The notes beneath the pieces are model-generated. The model was not told the DNA's origin. It made no database searches and was given only the letters and a program-made list of their open reading frames with translations. Below are positions 48,910 through 58,161 of a stretch of DNA of 64,000 nt, one piece after another. Source of the DNA: Clostridiales bacterium (GTDB taxonomy: Bacteria; Bacillota; Clostridia; Lachnospirales; Lachnospiraceae); NCBI GenBank assembly GCA_012735495.1, contig JAAYHD010000032.1:43762-107761 (forward strand). The letters run 5' to 3'. Position numbers and translations under genes: made by a program. The first letter of the stretch is position 1. Every line of letters starts with the position of its first letter.

Positions 48910-49860
48910 CTATTGTTTCTGACTTTGTTTTCTCTTTGAGTTTATATCAAACAGCACCATAACTATGATAACTATACCTACCACCATCGGCTGGGCAAAT
49001 GAAGGCACACCCTTCAGGTTCATGACATTAACGATAATTGTAAGTATCAGGGCACCGATTACCGTACCGCCGACACCGCCTTCGCCGCCAAGCATTGATG
49101 TTCCTCCGATTACAACCGCAGCAACGGTCTGAAGCCCGTAAGCTTCTCCCATGGCCGCATCGGCGGCATTCAGCCTGGCCGTAATAATCATTCCCGCAAT
49201 TCCCGCACATATGCTGCATATCATGAATGTCGAAATCATTATTTTCTTTACCGGCATACCGGAATACCTTGCAGCCTCGGCATTTGAACCGTAGGAATAT
49301 ACCTGCCTTCCGTATGTGGTCTTTTGGAGCAGTATATAGAGGATAACCACTATGATTGCCGCTATGATAACCAGGACCGGTATGGGCCCTACATATCCGA
49401 CACCCAGCTTCGTGAAATTCTTAGGCAGGTCGTAAATAACCGCGCCGTTCATAACCATGACGGCAAGACCGGTAAGCACCCAGTTGGTTGCATAGGTTGC
49501 AATGAAGCTGGGAAGCAGTCCTACCAGGAGCCCGTTGACAAATCCAATCAGGGCGCCTATCAAAATACCTATTATAAATGCCACCGGAATCGGAACCCCC
49601 GATTTAATCAGCTGGGCACATATACATCCTACCAGGCCTGCGGTCGCTCCTACCGAAAGGTCCATGCCTCCGGTAAGCAGAACCGCTGTCAGGCCCGAGC
49701 TTAATATCAGCAGAACACTGGCCTGCCTGAGTATCGTAATCATGTTGTTGATTGTCCTAAAATTAGGAGCTATGATGGAGGCGACGATGACCAGTCCGAT
49801 TAACCCTATTAGGCTGAAAAATGATTTTGACCTTTTTAATTCATCCATGAATTTCATCAT
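48910..49860 (-). CDS. Ribose/xylose-type ABC transporter permease (RbsC-like)
   Basis: LSSGLTAVLLTGGMDLSVGATAGLVGCICA, GIAGMIITARLNAADAAMGEAYGLQTVAAVVIGGTSMLGGEGGVGGTVIGALI. Confidence 0.93.
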   Translation of the reverse strand: MMKFMDELKRSKSFFSLIGLIGLVIVASIIAPNFRTINNMITILRQASVLLILSSGLTAVLLTGGMDLSVGATAGLVGCICAQLIKSGVPIPVAFIIGILIGALIGFVNGLLVGLLPSFIATYATNWVLTGLAVMVMNGAVIYDLPKNFTKLGVGYVGPIPVLVIIAAIIVVILYILLQKTTYGRQVYSYGSNAEAARYSGMPVKKIMISTFMICSICAGIAGMIITARLNAADAAMGEAYGLQTVAAVVIGGTSMLGGEGGVGGTVIGALILTIIVNVMNLKGVPSFAQPMVVGIVIIVMVLFDINSKRKQSQKQ

Positions 49861-49869
49861 CTATACCTC

Positions 49870-50814
49870 CTATTCCTTTGAACGGATACGGATAATCGCA
49901 TCGACGATTATTGCCGTCAATACTATGGATCCGATTATTGCGTTCTGATATATTGACCTGATTCCGATAATATTCAATCCGTTCTTTACGATAGTGATTA
50001 GCAGTACTCCAAATATAGTGCCTGTAACTCCGCCTTTGCCTTCCCTAAGCGATGTACCGCCCAGCAGTGTTGCCGCAACGGCCTGGAATTCCCAGCCCGA
50101 AGCCACCGTAGGCTGTCCCGATTCTACACGGCAGAGTGTTATTATTCCTGCTATTCCTGCTATAAATCCTGCAAATGCGTATGTTTTAATCAAATTTTTG
50201 ACAGGGCTTATACCGGCGAGCGCCAGTGCTTCCCTGTTGCCTCCAAGTCCCCGGATATTGGTTCCGAACTTGGTTTTCCTCAGTACTATCCATACCAGGA
50301 TAAACATCAGGGCACAGATCCATACCATCATTGGCACGAATAAGAATGTGGATTCAGCAACAAACCTGTATGTGTAGCTGGGGTAATATATTGACGATCC
50401 CGATGTAAGCAGCAGCGAAATACTGTTGACTATGTTCTGCATTCCGAAGGTTGCTATAAACGGGAGGATATTTCCTTTCGCGACGATGGTACCGTTAACG
50501 GTCCCGATCAGAACCGTAAGCAGTACTGCGATTATCATGCTTGCAAACAAAGGCACGCCTTTCTTTGCAAGGTAAACAATCATAACCGTAACGAAGCTAA
50601 CCTGTGCGCCAAGGGATAAATCCGTCCCCTGGGTCAGTATTATGCATGTCTGCGCAAATGCCACGATCATCAGCGGTGTTGCCTGGATCAGAATGTTGCG
50701 GAAGTTGGAAAGCGAGAAGTAGTTGGGTGACGCAAGGCTGAATATGACTATAATGAGCACCAGCATCCAGGATACCGGCGGTAACGCCTTTAATCTCGTT
50801 TTGATACCATTCAT
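49870..50814 (-). CDS. Ribose/xylose-type ABC transporter permease (RbsC-like)
   Basis: MIVAFAQTCIILTQGTDLSLGAQVSFVTV, GIAGIITLCRVESGQPTVASGWEFQAVAATLLGGTSLREGKGGVTGTIFGVLL. Confidence 0.93.
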   Translation of the reverse strand: MNGIKTRLKALPPVSWMLVLIIVIFSLASPNYFSLSNFRNILIQATPLMIVAFAQTCIILTQGTDLSLGAQVSFVTVMIVYLAKKGVPLFASMIIAVLLTVLIGTVNGTIVAKGNILPFIATFGMQNIVNSISLLLTSGSSIYYPSYTYRFVAESTFLFVPMMVWICALMFILVWIVLRKTKFGTNIRGLGGNREALALAGISPVKNLIKTYAFAGFIAGIAGIITLCRVESGQPTVASGWEFQAVAATLLGGTSLREGKGGVTGTIFGVLLITIVKNGLNIIGIRSIYQNAIIGSIVLTAIIVDAIIRIRSKE

Positions 50815-50815
50815 C

Positions 50816-52324
50816 TTATCTGCCTCCTACTCCTAAACCAAGCATCCTGCTGCCAATCTGCTCGGCCGTAAATTCTCCCCGTTTGCATTCGTCCACCATG
50901 CGGCCCTCATGCATAACATAAATCCTGTCGCTCATTCCGATAACCTCGGGAAGCTCCGACGATATCATAAGAATTGCCTTCCCTTCAGCTGCAAGCCGGT
51001 CCATGAGCTTGTATATTTCCATCTTTGCGCCTACGTCAATTCCTCTTGTCGGTTCGTCGAAAATAATTATCTGCGGATTAAAATTCAGCCACTTTGCCAG
51101 GACAACCTTCTGCTGGTTGCCTCCGGAAAGGAATTTACACTGCTTGTGGACACTGGTTGTCACAATCCGCAGCTGGTCGACATTTTGTTTCGCGATGTCA
51201 TATATCTTCCTTTTATTCATAAAGAATTTAGGGAATATCTTTTTCAAGCTTACTGAAATTGCATTAAATGCAATGGCTTCCCCCAGGGCAAGCCCGTATT
51301 TCTTGCGGTCCTCACTAACCAGACCTATTCCGTGTTTTACCGCATTAACAGGTGATTTCGGCATCATTTCCCTGCCGTTCACATATACCTTGCCTGTTTT
51401 TATTGGATTGATTCCGTAGATGAGCTGTGCCAGCTCCGTCCGTCCGGACCCTACCAATCCGGCAATACCAACGATTTCTCCTCTATTTAAAACAATGCTC
51501 ACACCCTTAACCTTGCCCGAATAATCGGAAAGATCTTCTGTCCTAAGCGCTTCTCCCTTGTGTTCGTTTTGGGTCCGTACATAAACCTGCGACACATCAC
51601 GGCCGACCATCATGGTAATAAGCTCGTGATCGGTGCAGTCGTTGATACCTATGGTGGCTATCTTTTTGCCGTCCCGAAGCACCGTAATCCTGTCGCCGAT
51701 CTTGGGGAACTCTTCCATCCGGTGGGATACATATACGATACCGATACCCTTCTTTTTCAGGTTGTGTATCTGTGCAAACAATGATTCGGCTTCACGGTCG
51801 GACAAGGCCGATGTCGGTTCGTCGAATATGATAACTCTGGGCTTGTATGAAAGCGCCTTTGCTATTTCCACCATTTGCTGTTCTGCCACGCTAAGCTGCT
51901 TAACAGGGGCTTTAATATTGATATACTCGCAATTCAAAGATTTCAGCAAGGCTTCGGCTTCCGATTCCATTTTCTTGTGGTCAATGAATCCAAGCTTGGT
52001 TCTGAATTCCCGATTCAAAAATATGTTCTGTGCAACGCTTAAATAAGGAATAAGCGTAAATTCCTGATATACGGCAACAATTCCCTTGGCAATGGCATCC
52101 TTTGTTCCGGAGACTTCCATCTTCTCTCCTTCAAAGAACACCTCGCCCTCGTCCTGCTTGTAGACGCCCAATATGACCTTTGCTAATGTACTTTTTCCCG
52201 CACCGTTTTCTCCGACCAGTATATGTACCTCTCCGGCCCGAAGGTCGAAATCAACCTTGTCCAATGCCTTCATTCCGGGAAATACCTTCGTTATGCCGAC
52301 TGCGGTCAAAATTGTCTTCCCCAT
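50816..52324 (-). CDS. Sugar ABC transporter ATP-binding protein (RbsA-like, two ATPase domains)
   Basis: GENGAGKSTLAKVILGVY, LSVAEQQMVEIAKALSYKPRVIIFDEPTSALS, LSGGNQQKVVLAKWLNFNPQIIIFDEPTRGIDVGAK. Confidence 0.95.
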   Translation of the reverse strand: MGKTILTAVGITKVFPGMKALDKVDFDLRAGEVHILVGENGAGKSTLAKVILGVYKQDEGEVFFEGEKMEVSGTKDAIAKGIVAVYQEFTLIPYLSVAQNIFLNREFRTKLGFIDHKKMESEAEALLKSLNCEYINIKAPVKQLSVAEQQMVEIAKALSYKPRVIIFDEPTSALSDREAESLFAQIHNLKKKGIGIVYVSHRMEEFPKIGDRITVLRDGKKIATIGINDCTDHELITMMVGRDVSQVYVRTQNEHKGEALRTEDLSDYSGKVKGVSIVLNRGEIVGIAGLVGSGRTELAQLIYGINPIKTGKVYVNGREMMPKSPVNAVKHGIGLVSEDRKKYGLALGEAIAFNAISVSLKKIFPKFFMNKRKIYDIAKQNVDQLRIVTTSVHKQCKFLSGGNQQKVVLAKWLNFNPQIIIFDEPTRGIDVGAKMEIYKLMDRLAAEGKAILMISSELPEVIGMSDRIYVMHEGRMVDECKRGEFTAEQIGSRMLGLGVGGR

Positions 52325-52393
52325 TATTTCACCTCTTTTGGTCCAGTTAGTGCATGGCTGCCGCGTTACGGCAGCCATGCAGAATTATTATAT

Positions 52394-53542
52394 TTATTGA
52401 ACTACCTTCCACCAAGCGATGCTGTCTTTATACTCTGCAACTGTCTCAGCATTGATTAAAGGCTTGTCTGCTGCGGACGGGAACGGTACAAAGCTGCTGG
52501 GAGGAACGCTGCCGTCATTGAGATTAAGAACGGCATATGCGCAAGCTACAAAACCTGATCCGTAAGGATCTGTATTGTAAGTAACATACATGTCGCCTGC
52601 TTCAACTGCGGAAGTTGCGTCTGCGCTGCCGTCAAATCCAGCTACCAGGACATTATCCATGCCTGCGGCCTTAAGGGCCTGGATTGCACCAAGTGCGCTT
52701 TCATCGTTCATACCGATGATTGCGTTAACATCTGTGTGCTTCTGAATCAGGTTCTCGGTAACCTGCATACCTTCCGTACGCTTAAAGTTTGCTGTCTGGG
52801 ATGCTACAACCTTGATGTCAGGGTATTTAGCAAATACGGAGTTGATTCCTTCAAGTCTTTCAATAGCGTTAGCTGCTCCTGGAGGGCCCTCAAGAATAAT
52901 AACGTTGCCTTTATAATCCAAAGCCTTGGCTATTTCTTCTGCGATAACCTCTCCGGTCTCCCTGTAGTTAACGCCTGTCCTTAAGAATGTAGGCTCTGCG
53001 GCAGGTGTTCCGATTGTAAGAACCAGTATTCCTGCTTCCTGTGCCTTTCTGACACCGGGCATGATACCGTTGGAGTCGGCGCAGTGAACTATAATTGCAT
53101 CCATTCCCTGCTGAATCATGTCTTCCATGATCTTAACCTGTTCTTCAACACTGTCTGCTGTTGCGGGTGCCTGGGTAACTGCTTCAAATCCCATAACCTC
53201 TCCGGCCTTAAGTACGCCCTGCGCCTGCGCTATCATATAGGGATTTGTAGTGTTCTTTGCAATGTAACCAATTTTGTATTTCTCTTTTGCCTTTACGTCG
53301 GATGATACCAGCGCACCGATGCCTGAAACCGGAAGCTCGGTTACAACCTTGGGCTCTTCCTTGGTTTCATCCTTCTTGCCATCGTCCTTGTTGGTGTCTT
53401 CAACCTTGCTGTCATTTTTACCGCCATTCCCGCCATTGTTGTTATCGTTATTCTGCTTGGGAGCGCTGCATGCGGCCAATACCATGCTGGTTATCAATGC
53501 TAATGCGATAACAAGCACAAATTTTGAAGTTTTCTTCATCAT
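52394..53542 (-). CDS. Sugar ABC transporter substrate-binding lipoprotein (RbsB-like)
   Basis: Lipobox MVLAACSAP; KYKIGYIAKNTTNPYMIAQAQGVLKAGEVMG...IIGMNDESALGAIQALKAAGMDNVLVAGFDGSADA. Start MMKKTS at 53542. Confidence 0.93.
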   Translation of the reverse strand: MMKKTSKFVLVIALALITSMVLAACSAPKQNNDNNNGGNGGKNDSKVEDTNKDDGKKDETKEEPKVVTELPVSGIGALVSSDVKAKEKYKIGYIAKNTTNPYMIAQAQGVLKAGEVMGFEAVTQAPATADSVEEQVKIMEDMIQQGMDAIIVHCADSNGIMPGVRKAQEAGILVLTIGTPAAEPTFLRTGVNYRETGEVIAEEIAKALDYKGNVIILEGPPGAANAIERLEGINSVFAKYPDIKVVASQTANFKRTEGMQVTENLIQKHTDVNAIIGMNDESALGAIQALKAAGMDNVLVAGFDGSADATSAVEAGDMYVTYNTDPYGSGFVACAYAVLNLNDGSVPPSSFVPFPSAADKPLINAETVAEYKDSIAWWKVVQ

Positions 53543-53629
53543 TAAAGCTACCTCCTTTGATATTCTCCTTGCTATCCGCCCTGGCTTATTAAGTTTGGAT
53601 ATTGGATACAATATATTTATTGCAGGCTT

Positions 53630-53658
53630 ATCATAACATTTTCAAATAGGTTTGTCAA
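53630..53658 (-). promoter_or_regulatory. Sigma-A-type promoter of the RLP/ABC operon
   Basis: Minus strand TTGACA (53658-53653), 17 nt, TATGAT (53635-53630). Confidence 0.75.
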
Positions 53659-53661
53659 CAT

Positions 53662-53705
53662 ATTGTATAAAAAATTTTTATTTCCTTTGATATTTTTTAT
53701 ACAAT
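53662..53705. promoter_or_regulatory. Inverted repeat, candidate GntR/FadR-family operator
   Basis: ATTGTATAAAAAAT (53662-53675) / ATTTTTTATACAAT (53692-53705), perfect 14-nt arms, directly upstream of the operon promoter. Confidence 0.6.
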
Positions 53706-53820
53706 GTGCCAACATGCTCCATTTTTGCGTGTAATGGCCGGATATCAAGGTGTTCAATTTATTGTTCCAAAATATTTTTTCCTTATTTATTATGCCAATA
53801 TCTTAAATGCTTCATATCAC

Positions 53821-53849
53821 TTGCAAAAATTGATAAAAGGAGTTATAAT
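53821..53849 (+). promoter_or_regulatory. Promoter of the T-box/serS transcript
   Basis: TTGCAA (53821-53826), 17 nt, TATAAT (53844-53849). Confidence 0.75.
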
Positions 53850-53856
53850 TGTTGAA

Positions 53857-54095
53857 AATTAATATTGTAAAGCACAGCGATGATAAAAGCTACGATTTAT
53901 GAACTTCTTCAGAGAGCCGATGTTTGGTGCGAATCGGTGTTGGTCTGAATCCTTCCACTTTTGGAGCTGTTGGCGATGAGTCAAAGGGTGGTGCCCTTTA
54001 CAGCACCTGCGAGTGGTCGGTTTTTACCGGCAATTTGGGTGGCAACGCGGAATCCTTTCGTCCCAAGCAATTCGGGATTAAAGGATTTATTTATT
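53857..54095 (+). ncRNA. T-box riboswitch (serS leader) with terminator
   Basis: AGAGAGCCGAT..GGTGCGAATCGG stem I apical features, T-box GGGTGGCAACGCGG (54037-54050), terminator AATCCTTTCGTCCC...GGGATTAAAGGATTTATTTATT, followed by serS. Confidence 0.93.
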
Positions 54096-54127
54096 ATTGG
54101 GAATAAACAAGATATAGGAGGAGAAGC

Positions 54128-55411
54128 ATGATTGATTTAAAATTTCTGAGAGAGAATCCTGAAATCGTTAAGGAGAACATCCGTAAGAAATTCCAGGATC
54201 ACAAGCTTGGGCTGGTGGACGAGGTTATAGCCCTTGACCTCGAGAACCGCAACGCAAAGCAGGAGGCGGATAATCTTCGGTATGAACGCAACACTATTTC
54301 CAAGCAGATTGGCGCGCTGATGTCACAGGGCAAAAAAGATGAAGCCGAGGAGCTTAAGAAAAAAGTTGTCGAGCAGTCGGACCGTCTGAAAGCCCTTGAA
54401 GAAAAAGAAGCCGAGCTTAGCCGGAAAATAACTGAGATTATGATGGTTATTCCGAACATAATCGATCCCAGTGTTCCCATCGGCAAGGATGACAGTGAAA
54501 ATGTAGAGCTGATGCGCTTTGGCGATCCGGTGGTTCCCGATTTTGAAATACCTTACCATATCGATATAATGGAAAACTTAAACGGCATTGACCTGGACAG
54601 CGCAAGGAAAGTTGCGGGCAACGGCTTCTACTACCTCATGGGCGATATAGCGAGACTTCATTCCGCCGTTTTGGCATATGCCCGTGATTTCATGATTGAC
54701 AAGGGATTTACGTACTGCGTCCCGCCGTTCATGATCCGCAGCGAGGTTGTCACCGGCGTCATGAGCTTTGCGGAAATGGACGCCATGATGTACAAGATTG
54801 AAGGAGAAGACCTTTACCTGATTGGCACCAGTGAACACTCCATGATAGGCAAATTTATAGATACTATAATACCTGAGGAAGCCCTTCCCCAGACCCTGAC
54901 CAGCTATTCACCGTGCTTCAGAAAGGAAAAGGGTGCCCACGGCCTTGAGGAAAGAGGCGTTTACCGTATCCACCAGTTTGAAAAGCAGGAAATGATTGTG
55001 ATATGCAAGCCCGAGGAAAGCATGGAGTGGTTTGAGAAGCTGTGGAGATATACTGTTGATATCTTCCGCTCCATGGACATACCTGTAAGGGCGCTTGAAT
55101 GCTGCTCCGGCGACCTGGCAGACCTGAAGGTCAAGTCCGTGGACGTCGAAGCATGGTCTCCGAGACAGCAGAAATATTTCGAGGTCGGAAGCTGCTCCAA
55201 CCTGGGCGACGCACAGGCAAGAAGGCTGAAGATCCGTGTGGCGGGTGAAAACGGGAAATATTTTGCGCATACCCTGAATAATACCGTGGCCGCGCCGCCC
55301 CGAATGCTGATTGCGCTGCTGGAGAACAATTTGAATCCGGACGGCTCCGTGAGGATACCGAAGGTCCTCCAACCCTATATGGGCGGGAAAACCGTGATTG
55401 CAAGAAAATAG
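54128..55411 (+). CDS. serS: Serine--tRNA ligase
   Basis: MIDLKFLRENPEIVKENIRKKFQD..., LIGTSEHSMIGKF, SPCFRKEKGAHGLEERGVYRIHQFEKQEMIV, LNNTVAAPPRMLIALLEN. Confidence 0.97.
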   Translation: MIDLKFLRENPEIVKENIRKKFQDHKLGLVDEVIALDLENRNAKQEADNLRYERNTISKQIGALMSQGKKDEAEELKKKVVEQSDRLKALEEKEAELSRKITEIMMVIPNIIDPSVPIGKDDSENVELMRFGDPVVPDFEIPYHIDIMENLNGIDLDSARKVAGNGFYYLMGDIARLHSAVLAYARDFMIDKGFTYCVPPFMIRSEVVTGVMSFAEMDAMMYKIEGEDLYLIGTSEHSMIGKFIDTIIPEEALPQTLTSYSPCFRKEKGAHGLEERGVYRIHQFEKQEMIVICKPEESMEWFEKLWRYTVDIFRSMDIPVRALECCSGDLADLKVKSVDVEAWSPRQQKYFEVGSCSNLGDAQARRLKIRVAGENGKYFAHTLNNTVAAPPRMLIALLENNLNPDGSVRIPKVLQPYMGGKTVIARK

Positions 55412-55429
55412 ATTGCCGACGGTTATATG

Positions 55430-55508
55430 GGTGGCTGCCAGATTTCAAAAGAGGACATGGGTGTTGCCACACACACCCATGTCCTCTCCTGAAATCAGAT
55501 AGCCGCCT
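55430..55508. terminator. Long extended hairpin downstream of serS
   Basis: Perfect 14-bp core GAGGACATGGGTGT / ACACCCATGTCCTC (55451-55464/55473-55486) flanked by imperfect arms GGTGGCTGCCAGATTTCA / TGAAATCAGATAGCCGCC; little U-run. Confidence 0.65.
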
Positions 55509-55624
55509 AATAATGCATTCATCCACGAACTGTTAATTTTTATAAGTAAGATAGTGTGCAGGCGTGAGCAGGATTGACGGGGAGCATGGGCAACTGCATC
55601 ACGGGTCCTTTCCGGCAGGAGTGG

Positions 55625-58066
55625 TTATTGCGGTTGGCTGCCGGGTCTTGGCTCTTCGGAGAATTTCAGGGTTTGTAAATTGCGGATGTAGGTGCTTCCA
55701 TCCTTTAGGTCGGGGATTGTGACTTCATCCACGAGCTCGCCGTAATAGTATAGGGCTACCGTTTCTCCGTCCCTTAGGTTGAATCCCGCACGGATAGTGT
55801 TGTCCGCATTGGCTTGCCGGTTGGTTTCCCCAAGGATTTTTAGGCTTTCTCCGCTTCTTAGTATCCTCATGGTGAATACCAGCTTGCCGGGTTCATTTTT
55901 ATCATCGGTTAATGAATAACCGAGAAGGTTGATGTCTTCCTTGTACGGATTGTAAAGGATTATGTAGTCGCTGTCCCCGTCGGAGCAGACCTCGGTTATG
56001 ATTAATCCGGGGTTTCTTGGCTTTTTCTTAAGCTCATAGGATATTTCAATCCTGTTGTCAACCGTATCCGAGTATTTGATTATCAGCTCGTAATCCTCAA
56101 CAGCTTCACCGTTAACAACCCAATGGCTGAATTCTTCTCCTGCAGGAATCAGGGGAGTTAGTACCGTTTCGTACTTGGAATAATATCTTCCTTCGAATTC
56201 TTCGAATGTTTCGATGCCGTTGATTCTTACCCCTGCTCCCTTGGGAGGCTTTACATTCATCCGGTATATTTGGCCCAGGTTAAACAGCTTCCTGTATCTT
56301 TCAAGTATATATTCAGCTCTTTCTTTATTGAATTTCTTAATGTCCTCTATCCGGTCGGGCAGATGGTCAGGCCTTACCCAATCGTCGATAATGCCTTTGT
56401 CATACATGTGCATCTGTTCATGCAGCCTTGAATCGTTCAATTCGTCCAAAACCATGTTGAAATTGTCCGGTGAGAATACGCCGTTTATCAGATCCAGCGT
56501 TCTTTTTATAAAATACTCCAAGCAGTCATCCCTCTGCAGGAGCTTACTGAACAGGGGGCTGTTCCAGTTGGTCTTTCCGGGTGTGCTGATGTACTTGCTA
56601 ATATTATCCGTTGTCGGCCGGGCTCCATATATTCCAAAGCTGAAATCCAGGTCGTGAAGAAGGTATCGCCATTTCCCGTCAAAGGGGGCTTCGCCGTACT
56701 CTTCCCCTTCCGCAGCATAGTAACGATATACCTTGTAATTGTTATGGGGCCAATCTTCATTCAGGATATAAATCTGGAGAGCATAGTATTCCAGGTAATT
56801 TTCCACATCAATCAATTCGCAAAGCTCTTCATATATCTCATCATTTCTTATGTTTTTATTGACATATGAGTAGGCCTTTTCATAGTCCTTCAAGGCCTTT
56901 TCTCCCCCCTCGTCCCCGTCGGCGCTTTTGTAGGTTTCACCGCCTTCCAGGATTTCAAAGGTTCCGGCATATTTCCCATAATGCTGCTCAAAGTATTCGT
57001 CGCAGTACACCTCATGCAGCCACAGGCACCCCCGGTACTCTCCATTTATAAATAATGCGGCCGGGCGTACCGCCTCATAATCCCGGAATCCCGCCAGGCC
57101 TGCCAGGGTATGGAACAATTCGTCCCGGATAAATGCAAAGCCGTTGTCATTTCCGCAGTTCCTAAGCACAAGCCTCTTGAATTCGGCTATTTTCCGCCCG
57201 TCTCCGCTTGCAGCCCGTTTATTGGGGAAAAACTCGTACCTGATTTTGTTATTTATTTCGTCATACTCCCTTCTGGCATATATTTTAAGGGATTTTTGCC
57301 TGTTGGCCCTTGACCAGCCGCCGTATACGCGAATGCCGGCGTTCTGGCTTGCCACGCCGGTCCCGTCGGGCTCAATCACCTCAAGATATACCTCCCTTTC
57401 ACTTTCCCTTCCGCGGATATTGAAGTTGGCAGGATCGGGAGGTTCGATTTCCTTCCAGGGGTTGTTTTTTATAAAATCATCCCTTAATTTCCCCGCCACC
57501 AATATGCCATGCTCATAATCATAAAGGTTATAGGGATCGCTTGTAATGGAAAATACCAGGGTGTTGAACCGGCTTCGGATGTCTTTTCCGACAAAATACG
57601 TATGTACAATCGTATCCGTCTCGGTGCCGTCCTCATAATACCCCTTGGCCTTAATCGGGTAAACCTTAAGTATCGTTTTTGACCTCAGCTCAATGGGTTC
57701 CCTATACAGGGTTTTGGTTTTATCCGGGTCGGAGCCGTCAAGGGTGTAATAAATCTCGCAGGGCTTGCCGCTTATAATCTCCACATGAACCGTATCCTTG
57801 TAAAAATACTCCTGTTGGGCAAAGGCTATCCCATGAACCCCGGTTTCAGCCTGCTCATTTTCATCGGCGGAATGCCCATCATCTATTGATAAAACGCCGT
57901 TGTCGGATAATGATGAGTCAATATATGAATCACCGCCGTCCGAAGGGGTTATAACCTCTTTTATATTGTTTGCTTTTGCATTCTCCTCCTCCATGTGGGC
58001 ACCGGCAGCAACGGATGCAGCCAGCGCAATACATAAAAGGAGAATAACAATTAATCTTTTGGACAC
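55625..58066 (-). CDS. CotH kinase family protein with chitobiase-like and lamin-tail-like domains
   Basis: Signal peptide; ISGKPCEIYYTLDGSDPDKTKTLYREPIEL (chitobiase/BNR-like), LVLRNCGNDNGFAFIRDELFHTLAG...YRGCLWLHEVYCDEYFEQHYG...YLLHDLDFSFG (CotH), LIITEVCSDGDSDYIILYNPYKEDINLLGYSLTDD (lamin tail). GTG start at 58066 behind AAGGGGGAT. Confidence 0.88.
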   Translation of the reverse strand: MSKRLIVILLLCIALAASVAAGAHMEEENAKANNIKEVITPSDGGDSYIDSSLSDNGVLSIDDGHSADENEQAETGVHGIAFAQQEYFYKDTVHVEIISGKPCEIYYTLDGSDPDKTKTLYREPIELRSKTILKVYPIKAKGYYEDGTETDTIVHTYFVGKDIRSRFNTLVFSITSDPYNLYDYEHGILVAGKLRDDFIKNNPWKEIEPPDPANFNIRGRESEREVYLEVIEPDGTGVASQNAGIRVYGGWSRANRQKSLKIYARREYDEINNKIRYEFFPNKRAASGDGRKIAEFKRLVLRNCGNDNGFAFIRDELFHTLAGLAGFRDYEAVRPAALFINGEYRGCLWLHEVYCDEYFEQHYGKYAGTFEILEGGETYKSADGDEGGEKALKDYEKAYSYVNKNIRNDEIYEELCELIDVENYLEYYALQIYILNEDWPHNNYKVYRYYAAEGEEYGEAPFDGKWRYLLHDLDFSFGIYGARPTTDNISKYISTPGKTNWNSPLFSKLLQRDDCLEYFIKRTLDLINGVFSPDNFNMVLDELNDSRLHEQMHMYDKGIIDDWVRPDHLPDRIEDIKKFNKERAEYILERYRKLFNLGQIYRMNVKPPKGAGVRINGIETFEEFEGRYYSKYETVLTPLIPAGEEFSHWVVNGEAVEDYELIIKYSDTVDNRIEISYELKKKPRNPGLIITEVCSDGDSDYIILYNPYKEDINLLGYSLTDDKNEPGKLVFTMRILRSGESLKILGETNRQANADNTIRAGFNLRDGETVALYYYGELVDEVTIPDLKDGSTYIRNLQTLKFSEEPRPGSQPQ

Positions 58067-58160
58067 AAAAATCCCCCTTGTCAATCCGGTTTGCTGCAAT
58101 TATCATAGCATATAATTCCATTAAATAAAACAGCAAAGGCCAATATCAAGGGGGATTTTT
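58067..58160 (-). promoter_or_regulatory. Inverted repeat that can sequester the cotH-like gene RBS
   Basis: AAAAATCCCCCTTG (58067-58080) / CAAGGGGGATTTTT (58147-58160), perfect 14-nt arms; one arm is the cotH RBS, the other lies just after the upstream MCO stop. Confidence 0.65.
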
Positions 58161-58161
58161 A

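Noticed and set aside
55428-55510. Insertion sequence remnant/transposon end
   Set aside because: No transposase ORF or target-site duplication seen; left as a hairpin element.
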